From Paenibacillus polymyxa (GTDB taxonomy: Bacteria > Bacillota > Bacilli > Paenibacillales > Paenibacillaceae): a stretch of DNA of 64,000 nt. The translations under genes and the position numbers were made by a program. Shown here in pieces: positions 19,793 through 27,732 of the stretch; the first letter of the stretch is position 1; each line of letters begins with the position of its first letter. The notes beneath the pieces are model-generated. The model did not search any database and was not told where the DNA came from. It saw nothing but the letters and a program-made list of their open reading frames with translations. The stretch lies in the NCBI RefSeq assembly GCF_015710975.1, contig NZ_CP049783.1, positions 2,353,501 through 2,417,500 of the forward strand, read 5' to 3'.

Positions 19793-19841
19793 GCTTGCAG
19801 TAACTCTGGCTGAACAGAGTGAAATCTGCAAGCGGGAGGAG
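19793..19841 (+). promoter_or_regulatory. Nested hairpin abutting the fabZ ribosome site
   Basis: GCTTGCAG (19793-19800) pairs with CTGCAAGC (19826-19833), enclosing ACTCTG...CAGAGT. The outer stem ends directly against GGGAGGAG at 19834-19841, the ribosome site of fabZ. The structure could set or regulate ribosome access. Confidence 0.55.
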
Positions 19842-19853
19842 TTATTAAGCTAA

Positions 19854-20300
19854 ATGGACAAATTGCAATTGGATGTTAATCAAATTCAGGAGATTATTCC
19901 GCATCGACCGCCATTTTTGTTGGTGGACCGTATTATTGAACTGGAGGAAGGGAAGAGAGCAGTAGGCATTAAAAATGTAACGATGACTGAGCCTCATTTC
20001 ATTGGACATTTTCCGGGTTATCCCGTTATGCCTGGTGTGTTGATCACTGAAGCGTTGGCTCAAGTCGGAGCAGTCGCATTACTGCACCTAGAGAGCAATC
20101 GCGGCAAAATCGGCTTTTTGGCAGGGTTGGACGGTTTCCGTTTCCGTGGACAGGTAGTCCCTGGGGATACGCTGACACTTGAAGTGGAAATTACTCGTTC
20201 CAAAGGCGCTTTTGGCAAAGGGAAAGCTACGGCGAAAGTGGGCGACACGGTAGTAGCTGAGGGCGAGATTATGTTTGCTTTATCAGACCCACCACAATAG
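19854..20300 (+). CDS. fabZ: (3R)-hydroxyacyl-ACP dehydratase FabZ
   Basis: This 148-residue hot-dog-fold enzyme removes water from beta-hydroxyacyl-ACP in fatty acid elongation. The N-terminal [17 protein letters not shown] is typical. The catalytic histidine and glutamate lie in [19 protein letters not shown] near residues 48-67. The ATG is 12 bases after GGAGGAG. B. subtilis has fabZ (ywpB) near mbl and flhOP as well, so the synteny agrees. Confidence 0.95.
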   Translation: MDKLQLDVNQIQEIIPHRPPFLLVDRIIELEEGKRAVGIKNVTMTEPHFIGHFPGYPVMPGVLITEALAQVGAVALLHLESNRGKIGFLAGLDGFRFRGQVVPGDTLTLEVEITRSKGAFGKGKATAKVGDTVVAEGEIMFALSDPPQ

Positions 20301-20397
20301 ACAAGCCCTGCCGACATAAGCACGACGTCTGAACCGAGTGCATGTGTACATAGAGATCCTGTTTTGACAACCCAAAAATGGAGAGGGGAAATTCCGT

Positions 20398-22116
20398 ATG
20401 ACGCAGTTGAGTAAAAAAGCATTAGAAGGCATTGAGAGCTGGCTGCAAGACCCTTATATTGATGAAGAAACCAAACAGGAGTTGCGCGCATTGCAAGGCA
20501 ACGACCAGGAACTAGAGGATCGTTTTTACAAAGAACTGGAATTCGGTACAGGCGGTCTGCGTGGAGTGATCGGGGCAGGCAGTAACCGGATGAATCGTTA
20601 TGTGATTGGACGTGCGACTCAAGGGCTCGCTCGCTATATTTTAGAGCAGCATGCTGGCAAAGAAGGAAAACCTTCAGTTGTCATTGCACATGATTCGCGT
20701 CATTTTTCGCCAGAGTTTGCTTTGGATGCAGCTTTGGTGTTGGCGGGCAATGGTATCGTAGCTAAGTTGTTCCCTTCCTTGCGTCCAACGCCACAGCTTT
20801 CGTTTAGTGTACGTCATTTGGGAGCCAGTGGAGGAATCGTTGTAACGGCGAGCCACAATCCTCCCGAGTATAATGGTTACAAGGTATACAATAATGAAGG
20901 TGGTCAGCTTGTTCCTGATCAGGCTGAAAAGGTGATTGGCTATATTCGTGAGGTTCCTTCTTTTGCTGACATCAAAAGTCTGACACGTGAAGAAGCAGAG
21001 GCGCAGGGATTGTTGGTTTGGCTTGGAGAAGAGGAAGATGAAGCGTTTGTAGATACGGTAGCCAGTGTGAGTGTGAACCGAGAACTGATTGCAGCTGGAC
21101 CGGGCAAGAACTTCAAAGTTGTGTTTACACCTCTTCATGGCACTGGAAATATACCTGTTCGTCGTGTGCTGGAAAAAATCGGTTTTGAACAGGTGCATAT
21201 TGTGCCTGAGCAAGAGCAGCCAGATGCAGAATTTTCAACCGTTAAGTCGCCTAATCCGGAAGAACGTGATGCGTTCAAACTGGCCATTGCGCTGGGTGAG
21301 AAAATTGGTGCAGATCTGTTGATCGGAACAGACCCTGATGCTGACCGTATGGGGGCAGTTGTGAAAAACCGTGATGGCGAATATGTGGTCTTGTCCGGTA
21401 ATCAGTCCGGCGCCATTATGGTTTACTACTTGCTGAATCAACTGAAAGAAACCGGCAAGCTTCCGAATAATGGTGCAGTTATCAAAACCATCGTAACTAG
21501 CGAAATGGGTGCAGTTATTGCTGAGCATTTTGGAGCAACAGTGTTTAACACGCTAACTGGCTTCAAGTATATTGGCGAGAAAATGAACCAGTTTGACCAA
21601 ACTGGCGAGTATACCTACCTGTTTGGCTATGAAGAGAGCTACGGCTATCTGGCAGGAAATTACGCACGTGACAAGGATGCTGTCTTGGCGGCCATGCTGA
21701 TCGCTGAAGCTGCTGCTTATTACAGCACGCAAGGCAAGACGCTCTATGATGTTTTACAAGAGCTGTACGAGCAGTTTGGCTACTTCCTTGAGAAGCTGGA
21801 GTCTCGTACACTCAAGGGTAAGGATGGAGTAGAGCAAATTCAGGGCAAAATGACGGATTGGCGCAGCAACGCACCTCAAGAGATTGCAGGTGTGAAGGTA
21901 GACAAAGTACTGGACTACTCACAAGGCCTGGACGGACTTCCGCAGGAAAACGTACTCAAGTTTTTATTGGAGGACGGTTCATGGTTCTGCCTGCGTCCTT
22001 CGGGCACAGAGCCTAAAATCAAAGTATATTTTGCAGTACGTGGTTCCTCGCTGTCAGACGCGGAGCAAAGAATCGGTCAGCTGGTCGATGCTGTTATGGC
22101 TCGCGTAGACGCTTGA
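20398..22116 (+). CDS. pgcA: Phospho-sugar mutase (phosphoglucomutase/phosphomannomutase)
   Basis: The 572-residue enzyme of the alpha-D-phosphohexomutase family interconverts hexose 1- and 6-phosphates. The phosphoserine loop is VVTASHNPPEYNGYK with Ser142, the metal loop is GTDPDADRMG, the sugar loop is FGYEESYGYLAG and the phosphate-binding loop is RPSGTEPKIKVYF. Length fits the PgcA-type alpha-phosphoglucomutase of Bacilli, which supplies glucose 1-phosphate for UDP-glucose and wall polymers. The ATG follows GAGAGGGG. A strong terminator lies downstream. The exact sugar preference cannot be read from sequence. Confidence 0.92.
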   Translation: MTQLSKKALEGIESWLQDPYIDEETKQELRALQGNDQELEDRFYKELEFGTGGLRGVIGAGSNRMNRYVIGRATQGLARYILEQHAGKEGKPSVVIAHDSRHFSPEFALDAALVLAGNGIVAKLFPSLRPTPQLSFSVRHLGASGGIVVTASHNPPEYNGYKVYNNEGGQLVPDQAEKVIGYIREVPSFADIKSLTREEAEAQGLLVWLGEEEDEAFVDTVASVSVNRELIAAGPGKNFKVVFTPLHGTGNIPVRRVLEKIGFEQVHIVPEQEQPDAEFSTVKSPNPEERDAFKLAIALGEKIGADLLIGTDPDADRMGAVVKNRDGEYVVLSGNQSGAIMVYYLLNQLKETGKLPNNGAVIKTIVTSEMGAVIAEHFGATVFNTLTGFKYIGEKMNQFDQTGEYTYLFGYEESYGYLAGNYARDKDAVLAAMLIAEAAAYYSTQGKTLYDVLQELYEQFGYFLEKLESRTLKGKDGVEQIQGKMTDWRSNAPQEIAGVKVDKVLDYSQGLDGLPQENVLKFLLEDGSWFCLRPSGTEPKIKVYFAVRGSSLSDAEQRIGQLVDAVMARVDA

Positions 22117-22174
22117 GAAAATTCCCTTTATAATAGAATAGGTTAAGGTAATTAGATATGAAATGAGTAATCGG

Positions 22175-22218
22175 TGACCTCTCACGGCAAAGGGCAGTAC
22201 GCCGTGGAGGTCATTTCT
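22175..22218 (+). terminator. Terminator after the phospho-sugar mutase gene
   Basis: TGACCTCTCACGGC (22175-22188) pairs with GCCGTGGAGGTCA (22201-22213), with one bulged base; a short T-rich tail follows. Confidence 0.75.
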
Positions 22219-22277
22219 CTGTATTGCAGAATAACCTGGAAGAGGCTTTGGAAAAATAGGCTTATTCCGGCAACGGA

Positions 22278-22354
22278 GGATTTTGCAAAATTCAATGAGT
22301 GACCTACCTAAAGGGCAGAATGGCAAGTGGGCAGCATTGAATTTTGCAAAATCC
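22278..22354 (+). promoter_or_regulatory. 20-bp perfect inverted repeat in the leader of the DUF5693 gene
   Basis: Arms at 22278-22297 and 22335-22354 are perfect reverse complements, separated by 37 bases. Each arm contains the 12-bp palindrome ATTTTGCAAAAT, so the element can be read either as one long RNA hairpin or as two operator copies 61 bases apart. It ends 9 bases before the AAGGAGG of the next gene. Confidence 0.75.
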
Positions 22355-22376
22355 CGAATATTAAGGAGGTTCTTTG

Positions 22377-24392
22377 GTGTATCAGAAATGGCAGTATTGG
22401 AATACGGCTTCTCGAAAATGGTTGTGGATTCTGGTCGCTGTTGGCTTGCTGGCTTCCATTCCAGTCATCGCCGATCGTGTAAAGACAGAATCCTCGAGTA
22501 AAAAAGTAGAGATTGTATTCGATTATCGGGATTTGACGGAGGCGGCTTCGTATCAGGCTCATCCGCAGGACTATCTGAATGAGCAGCTTGACCGCTTACA
22601 ACAGGCTGGTGTGAACAGCATGGCGATGTATGAAAGTACGCTGGATGATTTCCGTAAAGCGGGCCGTATTGTAACATATACGACTCAGAATGTTGCGGAT
22701 CTAGAAAAACGTCTTTCACCTGCAAATGAGAATTATACGTACGTTGTTTTCGCTGACAAAGAAAATGCTGAGGCACTAAAGCCGTTAATTTTACGTACGT
22801 TTACAAGTCTGGGCATCAACGTAAAGCCGTGGAGTTATCAGGGACAGGAGGGGCTTGTTGTGGAAACATCCCCCGAGGATGCGTATCTCAAGCCTATGCA
22901 GCCTGACCCGATTGCTATGAAGCAGCTTCGGAGCAAAGGATTTTTTATTGTTCCACGCATGAGTGACAGCCTTCCCTATAACCAGGAGTTGACGGAAGAG
23001 ATGCTGGCTTCCTTTCAGCAAAATGGTGTAAAACGCATTTTGTTTGAAGGTGATTCAGTCAAAGGCTTTACTGATAATGAGAAAGAGCATAGCTTAGCGG
23101 CATTTGCTAAATTGCTGAACAAATACGATATTGGCCTAGCTGCTATTGAAAACTTAAAAAAACCGCAGGCAGGCTTCAATAAGCTCGCTTACGATATCCA
23201 TTATAATGTTGTGCGTCTCTACTCATTGAGTGATAAAGATGCAACACTCGATGTGGAAACGTTGGCCGATCGTTTTGCACTGGCCACCAAGGATCGGAAT
23301 ATTCGCATGTTGTATCTGAATACCGCGCCTAGTCGTAGTGTTGCTGAGGCCAAGGTGAAAGACTCGGTTGACAACCTGATTCACAGCTTAGACAAACCGG
23401 GCAACGCTGTACAACGAATGGAGAAAAAAGGGTTTGAACTTGGACAAGCTGAACCGTTCCAAGTGGTCGATTCTTCCATTCAGCGCTATCTCAAAATGAT
23501 CGTCGTACTGGGTGCACTAGCTTTCTTCTCCATAATGGTGTCCTATTTCGTTCCGGCATTGACTCTGCTTGCATTTGCACTGGGGTTGGTAGGCTCTGCT
23601 GGGCTTTATGTTTTGAACTCCAGCTTGATGGAACAAGGCTTGGCGCTGCTCGCAGCGATTAGCGGACCTACGGTTGCAATGATCATTGCAGTGCGTACGA
23701 TTAGAATTAAACGTGAACAGGGGCCTAAACTTTCTGTAGGTCAACGTTTGAGTCAAACGCTTATACTATACGTACAGACAGCGATCTTGTCGCTGGCTGC
23801 AGTGCCTTTTGTTATTGCACTGTTGAACAGCATTGCCTACAGTCTGGTGTTAAACCAATTTAGAGGTGTAAGCTTGCTTCACATTCTGCCGATCTTCTTG
23901 GCTGCGATTTATATTTTCTTTTATCGTGGCGTTTCTATACGGGAGGAAATCTCCAAACTGTTACGTACGCCGATTACTGTATTGTGGGTTATCGTATTGG
24001 CTGTTATCGCAGCGGCAGGCTACTACTATTTGACTCGTACTGGAAACGCAGGTACGGTGTCGAACACAGAGCTGGTTTTCCGTAATTTCCTTGAGAATGC
24101 GTTTGGTGTACGCCCGCGTAATAAGGAATTTTTAATGGCTCACCCATTGTTTTTTGCAGGGATATTCTTGGCTTTGAAATATCGCAAAGCAATCTATTTG
24201 CTGATCATAGCTGCAATTGGTCAAGCCTCGATGGTGGATACCTTCGCTCACATTCACTCTCCAGCTGCACTCTCGCTTAGTCGCGGGCTGTTGGGATTGG
24301 GATTGGGTCTGGTGCTGGGAATCATCGCAATTGTCGTGTGGCAAGTGCTGGAAGGATGTTGGAAGAAATGGTCACCACAGCTAAAACGATAA
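22377..24392 (+). CDS. DUF5693 family polytopic membrane protein
   Basis: The 671-residue product has an N-terminal membrane helix (about 14-33), an extracytoplasmic domain of some 330 residues with MAMYESTLDDFRKAG-like sequence, and a C-terminal half with about ten membrane helices from residue 370 on. It matches DUF5693, common in Paenibacillus and found next to csaB; no function is established. The start is taken as GTG 22377, seven bases after AAGGAGG; a TTG at 22374 is the alternative. The end overlaps csaB by 25 bases, so a role in S-layer polymer modification is a fair guess from context only. Confidence 0.7.
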   Translation: MYQKWQYWNTASRKWLWILVAVGLLASIPVIADRVKTESSSKKVEIVFDYRDLTEAASYQAHPQDYLNEQLDRLQQAGVNSMAMYESTLDDFRKAGRIVTYTTQNVADLEKRLSPANENYTYVVFADKENAEALKPLILRTFTSLGINVKPWSYQGQEGLVVETSPEDAYLKPMQPDPIAMKQLRSKGFFIVPRMSDSLPYNQELTEEMLASFQQNGVKRILFEGDSVKGFTDNEKEHSLAAFAKLLNKYDIGLAAIENLKKPQAGFNKLAYDIHYNVVRLYSLSDKDATLDVETLADRFALATKDRNIRMLYLNTAPSRSVAEAKVKDSVDNLIHSLDKPGNAVQRMEKKGFELGQAEPFQVVDSSIQRYLKMIVVLGALAFFSIMVSYFVPALTLLAFALGLVGSAGLYVLNSSLMEQGLALLAAISGPTVAMIIAVRTIRIKREQGPKLSVGQRLSQTLILYVQTAILSLAAVPFVIALLNSIAYSLVLNQFRGVSLLHILPIFLAAIYIFFYRGVSIREEISKLLRTPITVLWVIVLAVIAAAGYYYLTRTGNAGTVSNTELVFRNFLENAFGVRPRNKEFLMAHPLFFAGIFLALKYRKAIYLLIIAAIGQASMVDTFAHIHSPAALSLSRGLLGLGLGLVLGIIAIVVWQVLEGCWKKWSPQLKR

Positions 24393-25504
24393 TAATCTCG
24401 GGTTATTACGGGTTTCGCAATAGTGGGGATGAAGCGGTGCTCAAGTCGATTCTGACTGCTTTAGAAGAGGAGAGTCGTCAGGCGGGGATTACGGTCAAGC
24501 CTGTTGTTCTATCTTCTGACCCTGCTTGGACACAGAAAATGTACGGAGTAGAAGCTGTTCCGCGTATGAGCCTAGGAGAAGTGCGGAGAGCGATTAAAAA
24601 CAGCGATGGGCTAATTAGTGGCGGCGGGAGTCTGCTCCAGGATGCTACAAGCCCTAAAAGCATTCCTTATTATCTAGCGATTCTGAAACTGGCTCAATGG
24701 GCTGGAAAGCCTACGTTTGTATATGCTCAGGGCATGGGCCCGGTACAGCGGAAGATATTTTATCCTATGATCCGATCTGTGTTTCAACGCTGTGAATATG
24801 TTTCCGTCAGAGATGAGCAATCTGCTGCTTTGCTGGGTACCATGAAACTGAAACGCCCGGTTGTTCATGTTGTACCTGACCCTGTAATGGGGCTTCCTTT
24901 GCCCTCTGGTTCCGAGCTGCATAATGCAGCAACTGAGACTGATGAGGATAAACTCCCGGTTGTTGGTGTGTCTGTACGCTACTGGGATAAGGAACAACGC
25001 GATTTAACGGCTATTGCAGACGGCTTGAAAAGATTAGCCGCGGAACGCCGTGTTCACTTGCGTTTCTTGCCATTCCATTTACCTGACGACGTACAGGCTT
25101 CAAGGATGGTCATGGATTTGTTGGGGGATATTAGGGGGACGGGAAGCCTTGTCAGCATGTGTGAACAAGTTACCGATCCGCAACAGATGCTTTTGGAAGT
25201 CAGCAGATGTAGTTTGATGATCGGGATGAGGCTGCACAGCTTGATTTATGCAGCGTCCCATCAGGTGCCCCCGTTGGGGATATCTTACGATCCCAAAATT
25301 GATCATTTCCTCAGCCGTGTTGGTAGCCAGCCTGTAGGTACTACAGATGCACTGGATGGGCAAAAGTTGGCTAATGAGTCCATACGACTGCTGGATCAGC
25401 GCAGTCAATGGATTGAGAGCCAGGGGGCAGCAATTGCTTTGTTAAAAAGTGAGGCTCGCTTACCAGCACAACATATCGTTAATTACTTGTGTCGCAAAGG
25501 ATGA
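24368..25504 (+). CDS. csaB: Polysaccharide pyruvyl transferase CsaB
   Basis: CsaB adds pyruvate ketals to the secondary cell wall polymer, the group recognised by SLH domains. The 378-residue protein begins with IIISGYYGFRNSGDEAVLKS, then GLISGGGSLLQD, and has RLHSLIYAASHQVPPLGISY near the C-terminus, all typical of the family. The frame opens at a GTG at 24338; ATG 24368 is preferred because GGAAGG lies 12 bases upstream and the family N-terminus starts there. It overlaps the preceding gene and is followed by tagA with an ATGA overlap. The SLH protein at 27733 is a likely beneficiary. Confidence 0.93.
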   Translation: MVTTAKTIIISGYYGFRNSGDEAVLKSILTALEEESRQAGITVKPVVLSSDPAWTQKMYGVEAVPRMSLGEVRRAIKNSDGLISGGGSLLQDATSPKSIPYYLAILKLAQWAGKPTFVYAQGMGPVQRKIFYPMIRSVFQRCEYVSVRDEQSAALLGTMKLKRPVVHVVPDPVMGLPLPSGSELHNAATETDEDKLPVVGVSVRYWDKEQRDLTAIADGLKRLAAERRVHLRFLPFHLPDDVQASRMVMDLLGDIRGTGSLVSMCEQVTDPQQMLLEVSRCSLMIGMRLHSLIYAASHQVPPLGISYDPKIDHFLSRVGSQPVGTTDALDGQKLANESIRLLDQRSQWIESQGAAIALLKSEARLPAQHIVNYLCRKG

Positions 25505-26274
25505 TGGATACAGTGACAGTTGATAAGGTTACGAGTGTGCCTACCGTCCCGATTTTCGGTGTTCAGGTATCAAGGCTTAATATGAAAGATACATTAAATG
25601 TATTAATTCAGGCGGTGAAGTCTCGCCGCCCCCATCAAGTGATCACTGCCAATCCGATTATGGTAATGGCTGCATTGGAAGATCCAGTGTATATGAATGT
25701 GATGAAACAGGCAGAGTTGATTGTTCCGGATGGAACTGGTGTGGTCTGGGCTGCAAACTATGTTGGGCATCCTGTACCCGAGAGGGTGGCGGGTTTTGAC
25801 TTGTTACATGAATTGCTCGCAGCTGGAGAAAACTATCATTGGAAAGTTTACTTACTTGGATCGACGCCTGAAGTGATTCAGGCGACCGCTCAGCGGGTAC
25901 ATGAGCTTTATCCTGGAATTACGGTTTGTGGCAAGCGCGATGGTTTTTTTGGTCCTAACGAGGACGAAGCAGTGATTGCGGCTATTCGTGAAGCGAACCC
26001 TGATTTGTTGTTTGTAGCACGTGGAGCGGACACACAGGAACCTTGGATTGGTAAATACAAGGAGAAACTTGGTGTACCGGTGATGATGGGGGTCGGCGGT
26101 AGTTTTGATGTTATATCAGGCAAAACAAAACGCGCACCTAAACTGTTTCAAAAGCTACGAGCCGAGTGGTTATATAGACTTCTAAAAGAGCCCACTCGTT
26201 ACAAAAGAATGCTTGCGTTGCCGAAATTCGCAGTGAAAGTGATGCGTGAAAAAGAAAACGTCACAAAAGTGTGA
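25501..26274 (+). CDS. tagA: WecG/TagA/CpsF family glycosyltransferase
   Basis: The enzyme (257 residues) is expected to add ManNAc to undecaprenyl-PP-GlcNAc, the second step of linkage-unit or secondary wall polymer synthesis. Family motifs are ITANPIMVMAALEDP, the aspartate in VPDGTGVVWAA (about residues 75-85) and YLLGSTPEVI. The usual GxGxPkQExW motif reads VARGADTQEPWIGKY, an Asp-Thr replacing the usual Pro-Lys/Arg, which is unusual but keeps the Gln-Glu. Start ATG 25501 overlaps the csaB stop by four bases; ATG 25504 is also possible. The promoter of tagO lies downstream of it. Confidence 0.9.
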   Translation: MMDTVTVDKVTSVPTVPIFGVQVSRLNMKDTLNVLIQAVKSRRPHQVITANPIMVMAALEDPVYMNVMKQAELIVPDGTGVVWAANYVGHPVPERVAGFDLLHELLAAGENYHWKVYLLGSTPEVIQATAQRVHELYPGITVCGKRDGFFGPNEDEAVIAAIREANPDLLFVARGADTQEPWIGKYKEKLGVPVMMGVGGSFDVISGKTKRAPKLFQKLRAEWLYRLLKEPTRYKRMLALPKFAVKVMREKENVTKV

Positions 26275-26326
26275 TAAATAGCTTGAATCTGCCTTTAAAA
26301 CCCGCTAATTTGCCAGAATATGAGGC

Positions 26327-26355
26327 TTGGTATTTATTTTTGATCAGAGTATAAT
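26327..26355 (+). promoter_or_regulatory. Promoter of tagO
   Basis: TTGGTA, a 17-base spacer and TATAAT lie 57 bases upstream of tagO in the 137-base gap, so tagO has its own sigma-A start. Confidence 0.65.
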
Positions 26356-26411
26356 TCAATGCGGTTACATCTGAAAAGGCATTGCTTTAAAATTGGGGGT
26401 CGAATGATCAA

Positions 26412-27542
26412 ATGTTATTGATCTATATTATTGGTTTCATCATGGCACTGGGACTTGCGCTGTTACTGACACCGCTCGTCAAGAAATTCGCTGTGAAGGT
26501 TGGAGCCGTCGATGTGCCGAATGCCCGAAAAGTACATACCCGAATTATGCCGCGTCTTGGCGGTCTGGGGATTTTCTTGGCATTTCTGTTGTCCTTATTG
26601 GCGATGTTACCTTTTGTGCCTGACGGAATGCTGTCCTCGCGGGATATTAACTTTATTGCAGCCTTTCTGATTGGCGGTACGCTGATTACATTGATTGGTG
26701 CTCTCGATGATCGTCTTGATCTTAATGCAAAATTGAAATTTTTGGCTCAAATTGCCGTGGCGTGTATGGTCGTGTTTGCTTTTGATATTCGTGTGGATTT
26801 TGTAAATGTACCTTTTCAAGATGCATACTCTTCTTTAGAAAGCTGGATTTCCATTCCGCTTACGATTTTTTGGATCGTAGGTGTGACCAATGCCATCAAT
26901 TTGATTGACGGTCTGGATGGACTGGCTGCAGGTGTCTCAGGAATTGCGATTGGAACGATCGCTGTGATGTCACTACTAATGGGCAATTACATGGTAGCCA
27001 TGCTTTGCCTTGTGCTGTTGGGCAGTATTATCGGATTTTTGTTTTTCAACTTTCATCCTGCAAAAATATTTATGGGTGATACCGGGTCCTTATTTTTAGG
27101 TTTCTCTCTGGCTATGCTTTCAATGCTTGGTTTCAAGCAAATTGCTATCGTATCATTTATTACGCCATTGATTATTATCGGTGTACCTTTGTCAGATACA
27201 TTCTTCGCTATTATTCGACGCAAGTTGCAGAAAAAACCGATATTCTCACCGGATAAAGGTCATTTGCATCACTGCTTGCGTGAACTAGGCTTCAGCCACA
27301 GACAGACGGTGTTGATTATCTACGGTATTGCTGTATTTTTCGGTATATTAGCCGTGATTCAATCGTCGGCTGCGCTTAATGAAGCCAACTGGGTTACCTT
27401 TGTCGTGATATGTATCATGATGTTCTTCCTACAGATCGGGGCAGAAGTTATTGGGCTCGTTGGCAAAACCAAACGTCCTGTTCTTAACACACTAATTCGG
27501 TTGTTGGCTAAGCCAGATTCCCAGACGCGATCGAAATTATAA
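26412..27542 (+). CDS. tagO: UDP-GlcNAc:undecaprenyl-phosphate GlcNAc-1-phosphate transferase
   Basis: This 376-residue polytopic enzyme starts lipid-linked wall polymer synthesis by moving GlcNAc-1-P onto undecaprenyl phosphate. MraY/WecA family motifs are the acidic DDRLDLNAKLKFLAQ, NAINLIDGLDGLAAGV, FFNFHPAKIFMGDTGSLF and the histidine-rich HLHHCLRELGFSHRQ. About ten membrane helices are seen. With MnaA (1612) and TagA it gives a complete route to the ManNAc-GlcNAc linkage. The ATG follows TTGGGGGTCG. Confidence 0.95.
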   Translation: MLLIYIIGFIMALGLALLLTPLVKKFAVKVGAVDVPNARKVHTRIMPRLGGLGIFLAFLLSLLAMLPFVPDGMLSSRDINFIAAFLIGGTLITLIGALDDRLDLNAKLKFLAQIAVACMVVFAFDIRVDFVNVPFQDAYSSLESWISIPLTIFWIVGVTNAINLIDGLDGLAAGVSGIAIGTIAVMSLLMGNYMVAMLCLVLLGSIIGFLFFNFHPAKIFMGDTGSLFLGFSLAMLSMLGFKQIAIVSFITPLIIIGVPLSDTFFAIIRRKLQKKPIFSPDKGHLHHCLRELGFSHRQTVLIIYGIAVFFGILAVIQSSAALNEANWVTFVVICIMMFFLQIGAEVIGLVGKTKRPVLNTLIRLLAKPDSQTRSKL

Positions 27543-27557
27543 TTTTAATTTAAATGT

Positions 27558-27602
27558 AAGCCTTCAAGCTTAGCGGTATACCGCGGGTTTGAAGGCTTTT
27601 TT
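27558..27602 (+). terminator. Terminator after tagO
   Basis: AAGCCTTCAAGC pairs with GTTTGAAGGCTT (one G-U pair); an inner GCGGTATACCGC palindrome stacks in the loop; a T-run follows. Confidence 0.93.
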
Positions 27603-27732
27603 GATGTTTGCTGTAAAAAAACTCCCTCCTTTTTTGAGGATTTACTAATTTTTTGTATGTTTGCTACCGATAAAAAAAGTAATGAATGATTACGTACCCC
27701 AAGGTGCGACAGAATCAAAGGAGGACAATGAT

